DNA of 64,000 nt from Sporosarcina globispora (lineage in GTDB: Bacteria; Bacillota; Bacilli; Bacillales; Cytobacillaceae): contig NZ_LGUF01000007.1 in NCBI RefSeq assembly GCF_001274725.1, positions 4,967,655-5,031,654 on the forward strand, in the 5' to 3' direction. Position numbers and translations under genes: made by a program. This document shows positions 18,531-29,120 of the stretch, in pieces. The notes beneath the pieces were generated by a model. It searched no databases. It worked only from the letters and a program-made list of their open reading frames with translations, and was not told the DNA's origin. The first letter of the stretch is position 1. Every line of letters begins with the position of its first letter.

Positions 18531-19499
18531 TCAGCTATAAAGATGGCAGGCTGCAAAGTGACCTGGTTCAATTTCCTTCAGCTGAGGCCTCTCTGTTTTG
18601 CAAATCTCCATGCATTCCTTGCATCTCGTGTGGAATGCACATCCAGCCGGCGGATTCTGCGGGCTTGGGATATCCCCTGTTAATAGCTCCCTGTCTTTCT
18701 TGATAGTCGGATCAGGAATTGGAACTGCACCAAGCAAGGCCTTTGTATACGGGTGCAGCGGTTTATCGTAGAGCTGCTCGGATGTTGTGATTTCTACTAA
18801 TCTTCCAAGATACATTACACCAACTCTATCACTGATATGTTTAACTACCCCGAGATCATGGGCAATGAATATATATGTCAGCTGAAATTCCTTTTGCAGA
18901 TCTTCCAGCAGATTGAGCACCTGTGATTGAATGGATACATCAAGTGCTGAAACAGGCTCATCGGCAATGATCAGCTTGGGCTTGGTCATCAATGCTCTTG
19001 CAATCCCAATCCTCTGCCTTTGGCCGCCGCTGAATTGATGCGGATATCTTTTGGCATGGTAGCTGCTGAGCCCTACAACCTCAAGCATCTCCCTTACCCG
19101 TTGTTTACGCTCCTCTTTATTCCCGATGCCGTGGACAATGAGCGGCTCTTCCAAAATCTGCTCAACCGTATGGCGCGGATTTAAGGAAGCAAACGGATCC
19201 TGGAATACCATCTGCATTTCTTTTCTCATTTTGCGCATTTCTGCCGAGTTTAAGGCTGTCAGCTCTTTGCCTTCAAAAACTACTTTTCCCTCAGTCGGTT
19301 CAATCAGGCGCATCAGCATTCTGCCTGTGGTTGATTTGCCGCACCCTGATTCGCCGACCAATCCAAGCGTCTCTCCTTTATTGACGAAAAAGCTGATATC
19401 ATCAACCGCTTTCACATCGCCTTGTTTTCTTCCAAAAAGACCGCCTGTTACTGGAAAATACTTTTTTAACTGATTAACTTCCAACAGCACTTCGGTCAT
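18531..19499 (-). CDS. Peptide ABC importer ATPase, DppF/OppF type
   Basis: The 322-residue ATPase has Walker [10 protein letters not shown], signature FSGGQRQR, Walker B LIIADEPVSALD and the H-switch AHDLG. Its C-terminal oligopeptide/dipeptide transporter domain has a Cys-rich pattern (CAFHTRCKECMEIC), which may bind an Fe-S cluster as in related DppD/OppD proteins. The start ATG at 19499 has GGGGGTG six bases upstream and overlaps the end of the companion ATPase gene by 26 bp. Confidence 0.9.
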   Translation of the reverse strand: MTEVLLEVNQLKKYFPVTGGLFGRKQGDVKAVDDISFFVNKGETLGLVGESGCGKSTTGRMLMRLIEPTEGKVVFEGKELTALNSAEMRKMRKEMQMVFQDPFASLNPRHTVEQILEEPLIVHGIGNKEERKQRVREMLEVVGLSSYHAKRYPHQFSGGQRQRIGIARALMTKPKLIIADEPVSALDVSIQSQVLNLLEDLQKEFQLTYIFIAHDLGVVKHISDRVGVMYLGRLVEITTSEQLYDKPLHPYTKALLGAVPIPDPTIKKDRELLTGDIPSPQNPPAGCAFHTRCKECMEICKTERPQLKEIEPGHFAACHLYS

Positions 19500-20490
19500 G
19501 TATGACACCCCCAGACTCATGCAGGAAACAGCGTACAGTATGCCGTTCCGCTTCTTCGACATTATAAAGCGGAGGACTTTCCGTCATACATCGGTCATGG
19601 ACGTATTCACAGCGCGCTGCAAAACGGCATCCAGTCTTGATGGAGCCCGGTTTTGGAACATTTCCCGGGATGGAATATAGCCGCTCCTTCTTTTCTCTTA
19701 CATCCGGCACAGATTGAAGAAGACCCCGGGTATAAGGGTGCTTCGGATTTTTGAAAATCTCCTCTACCGGTGCTTCTTCCACTATTTTTCCGGCATACAT
19801 GACAATTACCCTTTCACAGACTTCCGCTACTACCCCTAAATCATGAGTAATCATGATAATGGCTGTGTCCAGCTTTTCATTAAGATCCTTCATGAGGGAT
19901 AGGATTTGGGCCTGGATAGTCACGTCCAAAGCGGTAGTTGGCTCATCTGCAATCAAAAGGCGCGGATGGCAGGACAATGCCATGGCAATCATTACCCTCT
20001 GCCTCATTCCCCCTGACAGCTGGTGGGGATATTCCTTCATGATCTGCTCTGCCCTCGGCAGTCCGACAAGCTTCAGCATTTCAACTGCCTGCTGGATCGC
20101 AGTCTTCTTGTTCAATTTTTTATGTAATTTAATTCCCTCTATCAGCTGATCTCCAATTGTAAATAACGGATTTAATGAAGTCATCGGCTCCTGGAAAATC
20201 ATAGCCACTTCATTGCCTCTTATTTCACGCATTCTTTTTTCTGAAGCATTGACAAGATCTTCACCATCCAAGAGAATCTGCCCGCCAACAATTTTTCCCG
20301 GGGGCTGTGGAATCAGCTTCATAATGGATAGTGATGTAACACTCTTACCGCAGCCCGATTCTCCTACAATTCCGAGAATTTCACCCTTATTGACCGTGAA
20401 GCTGATATCATCCACGGCCGGAACTTCTCCATCGGAAGAGAAAAAGGAAGTCCTCAGCTGCTTTACATCTAAAACTGGAGCTTGAGTCAC
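19474..20490 (-). CDS. Peptide ABC importer ATPase, DppD/OppD type
   Basis: First gene of the operon: 338 residues with Walker [10 protein letters not shown], signature LSGGMRQR, Walker [13 protein letters not shown] and ITHDLG. The C-terminal CRFAARCEYVHDRC pattern is typical of OppD/DppD. The start is GTG at 20490, five bases after AAAGGAG; the frame stays open 18 codons further upstream without a ribosome site. It pairs with the DppF-type ATPase to form the heterodimeric motor. Confidence 0.9.
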   Translation of the reverse strand: MTQAPVLDVKQLRTSFFSSDGEVPAVDDISFTVNKGEILGIVGESGCGKSVTSLSIMKLIPQPPGKIVGGQILLDGEDLVNASEKRMREIRGNEVAMIFQEPMTSLNPLFTIGDQLIEGIKLHKKLNKKTAIQQAVEMLKLVGLPRAEQIMKEYPHQLSGGMRQRVMIAMALSCHPRLLIADEPTTALDVTIQAQILSLMKDLNEKLDTAIIMITHDLGVVAEVCERVIVMYAGKIVEEAPVEEIFKNPKHPYTRGLLQSVPDVREKKERLYSIPGNVPKPGSIKTGCRFAARCEYVHDRCMTESPPLYNVEEAERHTVRCFLHESGGVIHDRSAVGS

Positions 20491-20780
20491 ACGGATACTC
20501 CTTTCTTGATCGTCCGTTTCTATAAAATAGGACATTTTTAACAATTTTGGACCTTAGGTCACTATCTTTTTTTCATTCTATAAAAAAAGAATGGTGAAGT
20601 CTACTTATTTTTCTAAATTATTTAAATATAGTAAACATTATATATTTTTCGACATAATTATATAATTAAAATAATAATATCCTACTAATGTTTCTGAAAA
20701 AGATGGACAATAATGACTGTTTTCTGCTGACAGCTGTTCTAATGCTATAGTAATTTAACGCACTGCCATAAAAAAGCGCA

Positions 20781-20812
20781 TAAAAAAGCCGGCCCATTAT
20801 TGAGCCGGCTTT
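20781..20812 (-). terminator. Terminator of ygaD
   Basis: AAAGCCGGC/GCCGGCTTT with a 10-base loop and a T-run on the minus strand, just after the ygaD stop. Confidence 0.88.
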
Positions 20813-20816
20813 AATA

Positions 20817-22565
20817 TTAATTTTCAAGCTGCTGAACTTGAAAAAGCTTATAATAATTACCCTGTTTTTTCATTAATTCTTCATGGCTTCCCGCCTCTGA
20901 AATTTCACCATGCTCTATCAGGATAATTCTATCTGCATGGGTGATGGTGGAAAGGCGATGAGCCACGATAAAAGTCGTACGGTCTTTAGCCAATTTTTCC
21001 AATGCTTCCTGTATCAGATGTTCACTTTCAAGATCAAGAGCCGAAGTGGCCTCATCCAGCACAAGGATTGGCGGATTTTTCAAAAAGATTCTCGCAATGG
21101 CGATCCGCTGTTTTTGCCCTCCAGATAGTTTGACCCCGCGCTCGCCAACCTTGGTATCATACCCTTCAGGCAAATTCATAATAAATTCGTGGGCATTGGC
21201 AGCTTTGGCAGCTTCTATTACTTCCTCCTCCGTGGCACCGGGCTTGCCGAGGAGAATGTTTGTTTTAACCGATTCGCTGAACAAAATATTATCCTGAAGC
21301 ACCATGCCAATTTTATCGCGAAGGCTCCTTACTTTAAACGAACGGATATCAGTGCCATCAAGCAGGAGTCTGCCTTCATTAACATCATAAAAACGCGGAA
21401 TCAGCCCTACTAATGAAGACTTTCCTCCTCCGCTCATCCCTACAAGGGCAATCGTTTCCCCTGCGGTTACATCAAGGGTTATTTCCTTTAATACCGGAGG
21501 CTCATTCTCATTGTAGGAAAAGCTGACTTCTTCAAATTGGATATGCCCTTTAACATTTTGACATTCTATTGCCTCAGGTGAATCATCAATATCATATTTC
21601 TCATCAATTAACTCAAATACCCGATCCATGGAAGCTATCGATTGGGTTAAGGTTGTCGATGAATTAACAAGCCTTCTAAGCGGTCCGTACAATCTATCTA
21701 TATAAGCGACAAACGCCATCATGACACCGAGAGAAATATCTCCCTGGATAACCTGATACCCTGAATAGCCAATCACTAAAAGCGGTGAAATATCTGTAAT
21801 GGTGTTAACAACTGCAAAAGCCTTTGCATTCCATTTTGTATGGTCAATCGCTTTTGCAAGGAAATTTCTATTTTGCTCATCAAACTGGGTTTGTTCATAA
21901 TCTTCAATTGCAAAGCTTTTTACAACTGCCATCCCCTGAACACGTTCATGCAGATAGCCCTGTACCTCTGCAAGAGCCTGTGAACGGGCTCTTGTCAGCT
22001 TTCTGAGATTCCCAAAAAAGTATTTGACCGAAAAAGCATAAAAAGGGAATAAAAGCAGTGACACAATCGTTAAAGAAACATCCATATTCATCATAATGAC
22101 AACTGCAATTAAAATGGTAGCCACATCAAGCCATAAATTCATTAAACCTGTTACAACAAATGTTTTAGTTTGCTCAACATCATTTATGACCCTTGAAATG
22201 ACTTCGCCTGTTCTTGTGTTTGCATAAAATCTGAAGCTCAACTTTTGAATATGGGTAAAAAGTTTATCGCGGATATCGTATAAAATTTTACTTGCCACCC
22301 ATTGGGCAAAATACTGGCGGTAATACTCAATTGGCGGACGGGCGATGACAAACAGCACAATCATCACAGCCATAACCATTAAAAGTGTGCCGGTCTTATC
22401 GCTTTGGCTTAATGCCTCATTGCCAATAATATCATCTATTACATACTTAATCAGGAGCGGAATCAAAAGCGGAATGGCAAATTTTATGATGCCAATTATA
22501 ATGGTTCCGATAATCTGAAGCCGATACGGCTTTACGAATTTCAAATATCTTTTTATACTGTCCAA
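20817..22565 (-). CDS. ygaD: ABC exporter half-transporter YgaD
   Basis: A 582-residue type IV ABC exporter: six membrane helices in the first 310 residues fused to a nucleotide-binding domain with Walker [10 protein letters not shown], signature LSGGQKQR, Walker [12 protein letters not shown] and H-switch VAHRLS. All catalytic residues are intact, so it can act as a homodimer. A TTG start at 22565 with GAGGGGG upstream. Synteny with ygaC and ygaB supports ygaD. Relatives include multidrug and lipid flippases (MsbA-like); the substrate cannot be read from sequence. Confidence 0.88.
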   Translation of the reverse strand: MDSIKRYLKFVKPYRLQIIGTIIIGIIKFAIPLLIPLLIKYVIDDIIGNEALSQSDKTGTLLMVMAVMIVLFVIARPPIEYYRQYFAQWVASKILYDIRDKLFTHIQKLSFRFYANTRTGEVISRVINDVEQTKTFVVTGLMNLWLDVATILIAVVIMMNMDVSLTIVSLLLFPFYAFSVKYFFGNLRKLTRARSQALAEVQGYLHERVQGMAVVKSFAIEDYEQTQFDEQNRNFLAKAIDHTKWNAKAFAVVNTITDISPLLVIGYSGYQVIQGDISLGVMMAFVAYIDRLYGPLRRLVNSSTTLTQSIASMDRVFELIDEKYDIDDSPEAIECQNVKGHIQFEEVSFSYNENEPPVLKEITLDVTAGETIALVGMSGGGKSSLVGLIPRFYDVNEGRLLLDGTDIRSFKVRSLRDKIGMVLQDNILFSESVKTNILLGKPGATEEEVIEAAKAANAHEFIMNLPEGYDTKVGERGVKLSGGQKQRIAIARIFLKNPPILVLDEATSALDLESEHLIQEALEKLAKDRTTFIVAHRLSTITHADRIILIEHGEISEAGSHEELMKKQGNYYKLFQVQQLEN

Positions 22566-22680
22566 CCGGATCGTTCCCCCTCTCTATCTCATGCAGCTTT
22601 TGCGTATATTTGGCTTTCAGCCGATTACCCAGTTATTTTCATAAACTTACCCCTAAACCTGGCAATCATGCAGGATTTGA

Positions 22681-22716
22681 CAAAAATAAAAACCTGCTGA
22701 CTCAAGGTCCAACAGG
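22681..22716 (-). terminator. Terminator of ygaC
   Basis: On the minus strand CCTGTTG/CAGCAGG (one wobble) with a 10-base loop, followed by TTTTTATTTTT. Confidence 0.75.
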
Positions 22717-22741
22717 CGTTTTTTCGGCATTTAGCCATTTT

Positions 22742-23272
22742 TTAGCGTCTGTAAGTAAGATAACGTTCATACCATATATCAATAAAGTCAGGTGCAAAAG
22801 GACCTTTTCTCTGACGGATCCAATGGATGAGATTGTCAACATTGGATTTTAAGATACTGTCAATTACATCGGGATAATTCATTTCCTGACGGTGCCGTTC
22901 ATACTCATCTTCGTCAAGCAAATTGAATGTCATGTCCGGATATACCTTAATATCCAGATCATAATCAATATACTTTAACGCTTCTCCGTCAAAAATAAAT
23001 GGTGAACTAATATTGCAGTAATAATAAACTCCATCTTCCCGAATCATCCCAATTACATTGAACCAGTGCTGAGAATGGAAATAACAAATTGCCGGCTCTC
23101 TTGTCACCCATGTTCTTCCGTCAGATTCTGTTACGATTGTCCGGTCATTTCCGCCAATCACTAAATTTTGTGTCCCTTTTAATACGGTTGTTTCCTCCCA
23201 GACGCGGTGGATATGCCCATTATGTTTATAGCTGTGTATTTGCATTGGTTCGCCTTCGATGGGTACCGCCAT
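22742..23272 (-). CDS. ygaC: DUF402 family protein YgaC
   Basis: The 176-residue protein contains the DUF402 core: [15 protein letters not shown], then [14 protein letters not shown] and [10 protein letters not shown], and a [23 protein letters not shown] segment of which [11 protein letters not shown] supplies the conserved Asp residues. Some DUF402 proteins are nucleoside di/triphosphate phosphatases (Ntdp) acting with divalent metal, a plausible but untested role. The start ATG at 23272 follows TAGGGGAAA; the longer frame upstream lacks a ribosome site. B. subtilis YgaC is of similar length and lies in the same position. Confidence 0.85.
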   Translation of the reverse strand: MAVPIEGEPMQIHSYKHNGHIHRVWEETTVLKGTQNLVIGGNDRTIVTESDGRTWVTREPAICYFHSQHWFNVIGMIREDGVYYYCNISSPFIFDGEALKYIDYDLDIKVYPDMTFNLLDEDEYERHRQEMNYPDVIDSILKSNVDNLIHWIRQRKGPFAPDFIDIWYERYLTYRR

Positions 23273-23564
23273 TTTTTCCCCTACTTTCCTGTTCCGGAAG
23301 CTTTGCAACCTGATAATACCTTTCTGGCGCCTGTAATTGGCGTCCTCCCTTTCATGCCGATAATTCCTATCAGCATGACTCAATAATTTTCAAAAGAAAA
23401 AGGCAACAAAGTACGATTCCTGTTTTCTACTATTATAACGGTAAAAGGAAATTTTTAAAACAAAGAGCCATTGAAATGTATCAACGGCTGCCAAAAAAGG
23501 ATATAATAGCTGATTTTATAGGTGTTTAAAACAACGGATGATAATAGCGAAAGGATTGATATTT

Positions 23565-23816
23565 TTAAACCGTTACGTTTATTTCCTGATAGGATCGGAT
23601 GACTTCCTCTGTCTGTTCTTCAAAGACACGATGAATTTCTTTAAGCTCCTCTTTCATCCTTGCAATTTCATACTGTACACTTTCAAGTTCCGTTTCCTGC
23701 TGAATTGCTTTTAATTCCTCTTCAATCTCTTGGCAGCGTTCCAATTCACTTTGCAGATAAAGAAGCTTTTCCATCGTTTTCATCTGCTCTGAAACTAAAC
23801 TGTTAAAGTTCTCCAT
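23565..23816 (-). CDS. ygaB: YgaB-like coiled-coil protein
   Basis: An 83-residue, highly charged protein predicted to be one long coiled coil (heptad-like leucines across residues 8-65, rich in Glu and Gln). Size and location between ygaC and sspE match B. subtilis YgaB. Nothing in the sequence indicates an enzymatic role. Function is unknown. Confidence 0.75.
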   Translation of the reverse strand: MENFNSLVSEQMKTMEKLLYLQSELERCQEIEEELKAIQQETELESVQYEIARMKEELKEIHRVFEEQTEEVIRSYQEINVTV

Positions 23817-23962
23817 GTTTGTTTCACCGTCCCCATTATTTTTCCTCTGTTTATATTTCGATACACCTTTTTTTTAACCCTTTGACTAGTTATGCTGACT
23901 TTACGGAAGTTTTGTCGAAGGATAAGCCGAAATAAAGAAATGACATTCCTGCTTTACAATAA

Positions 23963-24000
23963 AAAGAAACCGCCTCTTCCATTTAAAAGGCGGTTTCTTT
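23963..24000 (-). terminator. Terminator of sspE
   Basis: AAAGAAACCGCCT/AGGCGGTTTCTTT, a perfect 13-bp stem, 12 bp after the sspE stop. Confidence 0.88.
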
Positions 24001-24011
24001 CTACAATGTAA

Positions 24012-24203
24012 TTAGCGGCTTTGTTTGCCTGCATTTTGACCTTTGCGAGCTTCAGCTTGCTGGTTTTGCTGCTTTACTTCAGCAGCGTTTGTTTCGCTTG
24101 CAAATTCAGTACCGTATTGGCCTTGGCCAGCAGATTGAGCGTTTTGTTGTCTCACTTCTTGAACGTTAGTTCCAGCTTGAGATTGGTTTGGTTGTTTAGC
24201 CAT
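24012..24203 (-). CDS. sspE: Gamma-type small acid-soluble spore protein
   Basis: A 63-residue Gln/Asn/Ala-rich protein with the repeated YGTEFASETNAAEVKQQNQQ-type core containing the EFASE germination-protease site. Gamma SASPs do not bind DNA but serve as an amino acid store degraded on germination. The ATG at 24203 follows GGAGGTG. Expression in the forespore by sigma-G is expected. A loose match (GGATA, 18 bp, TAAATTA) lies upstream but is not convincing. B. subtilis SspE is longer (84 residues) and carries two repeats; here only one full EFASE copy is present. Confidence 0.92.
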   Translation of the reverse strand: MAKQPNQSQAGTNVQEVRQQNAQSAGQGQYGTEFASETNAAEVKQQNQQAEARKGQNAGKQSR

Positions 24204-24291
24204 TATAATCACCTCCACGCTCATTAATTTAACCGAGTGTGAAAGAAACTATCCAACTTTTTTAAAAACCAAAGATATCCTTTTTTTCTGA

Positions 24292-25044
<753 letters not shown>

Positions 25045-25212
25045 TCAGTTTCCTTTCTGTTATGTATTCCTTCCAGACTGTTTAGGGATTGTTAGCCCGG
25101 GAATTAAATAATATAAACCCCTTACCGATTTCATTTTAGCTTTTTCCATGTATATATGGCAATTCGAATTAAAACACTATCTGTAATCAAATTGAGGAAA
25201 GGAAGATGGCAA

Positions 25213-25437
25213 ATGTTTGTCGGACGTGATATGACAGAGCTTTCTATGATGTCGAAATCAGAATGGAAAGACAGCGAGCTTGCTTTTTATCACCATTCTT
25301 TTCAGCAGATTATGCCTTATTTAAATGCTGAGGGGCAAACCATTCATAGGGAGATTATTGAAGAAATAGAGAACCGGGGCGGCTTGAAAAGACAGGAAGC
25401 CGATTATACCCATGGAACCCGAGTAAGCTACGAATAA
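25213..25437 (+). CDS. yfhS: YfhS-like conserved small protein
   Basis: A 74-residue acidic protein (MFVGRDMTELSMMSKSEWKD start) with no signal peptide or membrane segment. Sequence and location between fabL and mutY fit B. subtilis YfhS, whose role is unknown. The ATG at 25213 has AAAGGAAG eight bases upstream. The frame remains open upstream to 25156, but without a ribosome site. Confidence 0.7.
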   Translation: MFVGRDMTELSMMSKSEWKDSELAFYHHSFQQIMPYLNAEGQTIHREIIEEIENRGGLKRQEADYTHGTRVSYE

Positions 25438-25445
25438 TCTTATAG

Positions 25446-25470
25446 AAAAAGGGGGCCCGCCCCCTTTTTA
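25446..25470. terminator. Bidirectional terminator between yfhS and mutY
   Basis: AAAAAGGGGG/CCCCCTTTTT with a short loop, shared by the two converging genes; it overlaps the mutY stop codon. Confidence 0.9.
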
Positions 25471-26568
25471 TTCTCTGCTTTCCAAATATTGCTTCAATAT
25501 TTTCTGATGGGAAACCGGAAAAGGATATTCCTTAATTTCTTCAAGGCTGACTAATTTTAAGTCGTTTTTTTCCTCTTCAAGTTTTATGATTTGCCCTTTA
25601 TAGACATTTATGTTCCATGTTAAATGGGAAAAAACGTGTTCAATTTGTCCCGTCATTTCTTTTATTTCCACTTTGGCGCCATATTGTGTGCTGAATGTTT
25701 CCTTCATCTGTTCTTTATCGCTTACATATGCAATATTGATTTCAGCCATGGGAAATTCCCACAAATTAGCAAGCAGACCTTTGCCAGGTCTTTTGTGTAT
25801 CAGTACTCTTTCGTGATCATCTATGAGGACAGCTGATGCTAATTGGACATTTCTTTGCTTCTTTGTTTTAGTTTTCACTGGCAGCTCATTCTGTGTCCCT
25901 TCATGAAAAGCAGTACAATGTTCCCTCACCGGGCATAATAAGCAGGAAGGTGACGTGGGTGTACAAATTAATGCTCCAAGCTCCATTAGCGCCTGATTAA
26001 AATGGGACGGGTTATCATGCGAAATCAGTTTTCGAACCGAAGCTTCAAAGATTTTCCTTGAAGAAGGCTTGGCGATATCATCCCAGATGGAAAGAATACG
26101 CGAAAGGACTCGCATGACATTGCCATCCACAGCTGGTTCGGGTATTCCGTACGCTATACTTAGAATGGCACCTGCTGTATAGGGGCCAACACCCTTTAAT
26201 GAAGAAATTTCCTTTGGTGTGTCCGGAACTCTTCCGCCATATTTTTCATGTACCTCCCGAACGGCAGCCTGAAGATTTCTTGCTCTCGAATAATAGCCCA
26301 AACCCTCCCAGGCCTTTAATACCTTTTCTTCGTCTGCTTCGGAAAGGTCCTTTATCGTTGGAAACTGTTCAATAAAGCGATGAAAATAAGGGATTACTGT
26401 ATCCACCCGTGTCTGCTGAAGCATAATCTCAGAAACCCAAACTTTGTATGGGTCCTGGTCCTTTCTCCAGGGCAAATCCCTTTGCTCGGCTTCAAACCAG
26501 CTTAGCAAATCATCTTGAAAACCTTCTATATCAACTGATTCAATAGTATTTTTACTAACTTCTTTCAA
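25468..26568 (-). CDS. mutY: Adenine DNA glycosylase MutY
   Basis: MutY removes adenine mispaired with 8-oxoguanine. The 366 residues show catalytic Glu47 (SEIMLQQT), helix-hairpin-helix [11 protein letters not shown] (125-135) and catalytic Asp148 (AVDGNV). The 4Fe-4S ligands are Cys202, 209, 212 and 218. A C-terminal NUDIX-like domain (about 235-366) recognises 8-oxoG. The TTG start at 26568 lies eight bases after AGGAGG. It corresponds to B. subtilis yfhQ/mutY in the same neighbourhood. Confidence 0.95.
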   Translation of the reverse strand: MKEVSKNTIESVDIEGFQDDLLSWFEAEQRDLPWRKDQDPYKVWVSEIMLQQTRVDTVIPYFHRFIEQFPTIKDLSEADEEKVLKAWEGLGYYSRARNLQAAVREVHEKYGGRVPDTPKEISSLKGVGPYTAGAILSIAYGIPEPAVDGNVMRVLSRILSIWDDIAKPSSRKIFEASVRKLISHDNPSHFNQALMELGALICTPTSPSCLLCPVREHCTAFHEGTQNELPVKTKTKKQRNVQLASAVLIDDHERVLIHKRPGKGLLANLWEFPMAEINIAYVSDKEQMKETFSTQYGAKVEIKEMTGQIEHVFSHLTWNINVYKGQIIKLEEEKNDLKLVSLEEIKEYPFPVSHQKILKQYLESRE

Positions 26569-26794
26569 TTTTTGATCCTCCTGATGTTATACAATCGGAA
26601 AATATGGGAATATATTAGTACAGTCGCTTTTTTATACTGAGTTTATATAAAGGTTAGCAACTCCTTTAAAGTTACCCATATTCAGCTGTTAATACAAGAA
26701 ATTTGCTGATACACTAAAGAAAATAGTGTGCCTCTCTGCACACATTTAATCAATTAACAAGAACCATGTTCCCAAGGAAGGAGGTATTTTCCTC

Positions 26795-27775
26795 TTGGAT
26801 ACCGGTACACATGTAGTCATGGGGCTGGCGATTGGAGGCATAGCCACTCTTGACCCCGTTGTTGCAAGTAATTCTGCTACAGCAACAAGTGTTATGATTG
26901 GAGCCATCGTCGGTTCACAAATACCAGATATAGATACCGTCTTAAAACTCAGAAATAATGCCGTTTATATACGCAATCACAGGGGTATTACCCACTCTAT
27001 ACCGGCAGTACTGCTTTGGCCTCTTGCCATTCTTGCAGTTGTTTATCCTTTTTTTCCGGCAGCGGATCTGCTTCATTTATGGCTGTGGACTTTTTTGGCA
27101 GTATTCCTGCATGTTTTTGTTGATATTTTTAACGCATATGGAACACAGGCACTCCGGCCCTTTTCCTCGAAGTGGGTAGCATTGGGAATCATTAACACAT
27201 TTGACCCTTTCATTTTTGGGATCCATGTCGCCGGATTATTTATATGGGCATTTGGGGCACATCCTGGTTATACATTTTTAATCATCTATGGGATCATTGT
27301 TTTGTATTATCTTCTGCGGTTTGCAGCTCAGAGAAGTGTATTGAAGGCCGTGAAGGTAATTATTCCGGATGCCACAGAGATTATCATTGCCCCAACCATG
27401 AAATTCAATCATTGGCGTGTGGCGGTTATGAACAAACAGCAATTTTTCGTTGGGCGTGCTGTAAAAAACCATGTACGGATCCTTGATCAATTTAATCGTG
27501 TTCCTGTACCGGAGACACCCGTGATAGAAGCTGCAAAGAATGATAAAAATTTATCTGCTTTTCTATCCTTCTCACCCGTATACCGCTGGGAAGTGGATGA
27601 ATATGATGATTATTATGAAGTCCGCTTCATTGACCTTCGCTACCGGAGCAATGGACATTATCCATTTGTAGCCGTGGTCCAGCTTGATCGGGACCTAAAC
27701 ATTCAATCCTCCTATACAGGCTGGATTTTCAGCGAAGAAAAACTGCGTAAAAAATTGGATATTATTCCTGGCTAG
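26795..27775 (+). CDS. yfhP: Membrane-bound metal-dependent hydrolase YfhP
   Basis: A 326-residue YdjM/DUF457-type protein. The metal motif is spread over GTHVVMG, SQIPDID and RNHRGITHS, followed by four or five membrane segments (about residues 75-185) and a soluble C-terminal half. The start is a TTG at 26795 after AAGGAGG. It is collinear with B. subtilis yfhP, which has been described as influencing expression of neighbouring yfhQ, fabL and sspE; that is recalled and not shown by sequence. Substrate unknown. Confidence 0.85.
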   Translation: MDTGTHVVMGLAIGGIATLDPVVASNSATATSVMIGAIVGSQIPDIDTVLKLRNNAVYIRNHRGITHSIPAVLLWPLAILAVVYPFFPAADLLHLWLWTFLAVFLHVFVDIFNAYGTQALRPFSSKWVALGIINTFDPFIFGIHVAGLFIWAFGAHPGYTFLIIYGIIVLYYLLRFAAQRSVLKAVKVIIPDATEIIIAPTMKFNHWRVAVMNKQQFFVGRAVKNHVRILDQFNRVPVPETPVIEAAKNDKNLSAFLSFSPVYRWEVDEYDDYYEVRFIDLRYRSNGHYPFVAVVQLDRDLNIQSSYTGWIFSEEKLRKKLDIIPG

Positions 27776-27790
27776 TATTCACAGGAAATA

Positions 27791-27823
27791 AAACAGGCTG
27801 CTGAAATCGGCAGCCTGTTCTTA
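27791..27823. terminator. Bidirectional terminator between yfhP and yfhJ
   Basis: AACAGGCTGC/GCAGCCTGTT with an eight-base loop between converging genes. Confidence 0.85.
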
Positions 27824-28090
27824 ATTTAGCTTATTTTTATCCTGTTCAAGCAAATGCTTGTATTTAGGATTATTGGCAACAAATTCATGAAGCCTGCTTC
27901 CATAATTTTCAACCCATTGCCTTACGATTCTTTCTGTCATTTCAGCACCCTTATATTCCCTGCCGGCCTTGGCATAAGTTGCTTCGAAGTCTTCCCAGAG
28001 AAGTCCAATCCAAGTTTGGGCCAGACTTGCTGAAAGCTTATTATTTTTTTCCAGTAAGAGCTCATAAAGCTTTTGCTGGTACTCATTCAT
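27821..28090 (-). CDS. yfhJ: WVELL family protein YfhJ
   Basis: An 89-residue soluble protein whose core (LAQTWIGLLWEDFEATYAKAG, here starting LAQTWIGLLWEDFEATYA, then MTERIVRQWVENYG) matches the small WVELL/YfhJ family found in Bacillus. The diagnostic WVELL pentapeptide is WIGLL here. ATG at 28090 with TGAGGTG upstream; the longer frame has no ribosome site. Function unknown; the gene lies divergent from sspK. Confidence 0.8.
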   Translation of the reverse strand: MNEYQQKLYELLLEKNNKLSASLAQTWIGLLWEDFEATYAKAGREYKGAEMTERIVRQWVENYGSRLHEFVANNPKYKHLLEQDKNKLN

Positions 28091-28218
28091 AAAAATCACC
28101 TCATTACCATTTATTAATATACAGGATCCTTCATAGCCTCCCGAAAAAAACAAATAATAGTACTACGTGGCTGACATTAATGCCAGTCACGCTCTTATTC
28201 CGGTTTAGGAGGCTGCTT

Positions 28219-28389
28219 ATGCGCAATAAAGCGAGAAAATTCCCAAATCAGAACAATATAAAATTAGAGGGGGAGCCTCGGGCTAAAGCAGAGTATGCTT
28301 CACTCCGGGCTAATGGCACGATAAACACTCACCCTCAGGAACGAATGAGAGCTTCATCAAACCGCTCAAGCGACACACCTGATTTTTAA
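28219..28389 (+). CDS. sspK: Small acid-soluble spore protein K
   Basis: A 56-residue basic protein containing [19 protein letters not shown] and HPQERMRAS, which match SspK of B. subtilis (50 residues). SspK is a minor forespore protein of unknown role. The ATG at 28219 follows TTAGGAGG at ideal spacing. A short YpzG-like gene follows 19 bp downstream, probably cotranscribed and ending at the shared terminator. Confidence 0.92.
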   Translation: MRNKARKFPNQNNIKLEGEPRAKAEYASLRANGTINTHPQERMRASSNRSSDTPDF

Positions 28390-28408
28390 AATACAAGGAG
28401 GCTTGGTT

Positions 28409-28567
28409 ATGGGAAACAGCAAAAATTTTTTTGGGGATAATCCTTATTCCAGTCCATTTACTTCACCGCACTTCAGGCCTAAGCGTGCACACTCACAAGT
28501 AAATGGCGAGACCCAGCAAACTCAAGACCTCATTATTTTAAAACGGCAGATTCGCAAAAATTCGTAA
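28409..28567 (+). CDS. YpzG-like small protein
   Basis: A 52-residue reading frame (MGNSKNFFGDNPYSSPFTSP start; later KRAHSQVNGETQQTQDL) with CAAGGAGG upstream of its ATG. The SQVNGETQ segment is what I recall from the YpzG-like family that often sits next to sspK in Bacillaceae. The protein is polar, lacks membrane segments, and may be sporulation-linked by context. Function unknown. It is easily missed because of its length. Confidence 0.75.
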   Translation: MGNSKNFFGDNPYSSPFTSPHFRPKRAHSQVNGETQQTQDLIILKRQIRKNS

Positions 28568-28572
28568 CAGCA

Positions 28573-28605
28573 GAAAGAGGATGGTTTACATCATCCTCTT
28601 TCTTC
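28573..28605. terminator. Bidirectional terminator after the YpzG-like gene and yfhH
   Basis: GAAAGAGGATG/CATCCTCTTTC between converging genes; it overlaps the end of yfhH. Confidence 0.85.
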
Positions 28606-28920
28606 CAGTTTTTTCAGCATGGATATTGGCAAAGCTTCTTCACCTTTACTGCCATTTAGCCGGAATCCCCAGGCAAACACGCCATTCATATATTCAATTT
28701 TAAAGTAAACTCCTGGATCCCCGTCGATTTCATAAATTTCACCAGGGCAAAACTCATCAGGATTGAGCAGGTAGGATTTTGCCATTATTGCTTTGCGCTC
28801 AAGCACGGCAAACTCATTTACCATGCCCATCTGTTCCGCTTTCCTTGCTTTTTCATTTAAGCTGGCAATTTCTTGCTGAAGCTCATACGTAGTCATTGTA
28901 CTGTACCTTTTCTCCTGCAT
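28591..28920 (-). CDS. yfhH: YfhH family protein (DUF1811)
   Basis: A 109-residue protein: an N-terminal helical, charged half (YELQQEIASLNEKARKAEQM) and a C-terminal small beta domain containing PGEIYEIDGDPGVYFKIEY. This matches YfhH/DUF1811 of B. subtilis in sequence and place. Structures of this family show an SH3-like fold, but no function is established. Starting at the first Met matches the family length. Confidence 0.88.
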   Translation of the reverse strand: MQEKRYSTMTTYELQQEIASLNEKARKAEQMGMVNEFAVLERKAIMAKSYLLNPDEFCPGEIYEIDGDPGVYFKIEYMNGVFAWGFRLNGSKGEEALPISMLKKLEERG

Positions 28921-29120
28921 ACCTAATCCCTTACTTTCTTCAGATAGTTGGCAAAGCTAATTTATATTCACATTTACTTCAATTCCACTCCACATTGCTA
29001 AGTATATGAGAAAATGCCTGTTTAGAAAAGGCTTCAGCTTTTTGTTTTTTATACCATTTCGCAAGTACTCGACTTTTTTGTTAATATGGTGTTTATAAGA
29101 CCTTCAAAGGAGCGAAACAT

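Noticed and set aside
24204..24290. Sigma-G promoter for sspE
   Set aside because: The best match (GGATA, 18 bp, TAAATTA) fits the consensus too loosely to report as a feature, although sigma-G control is expected.
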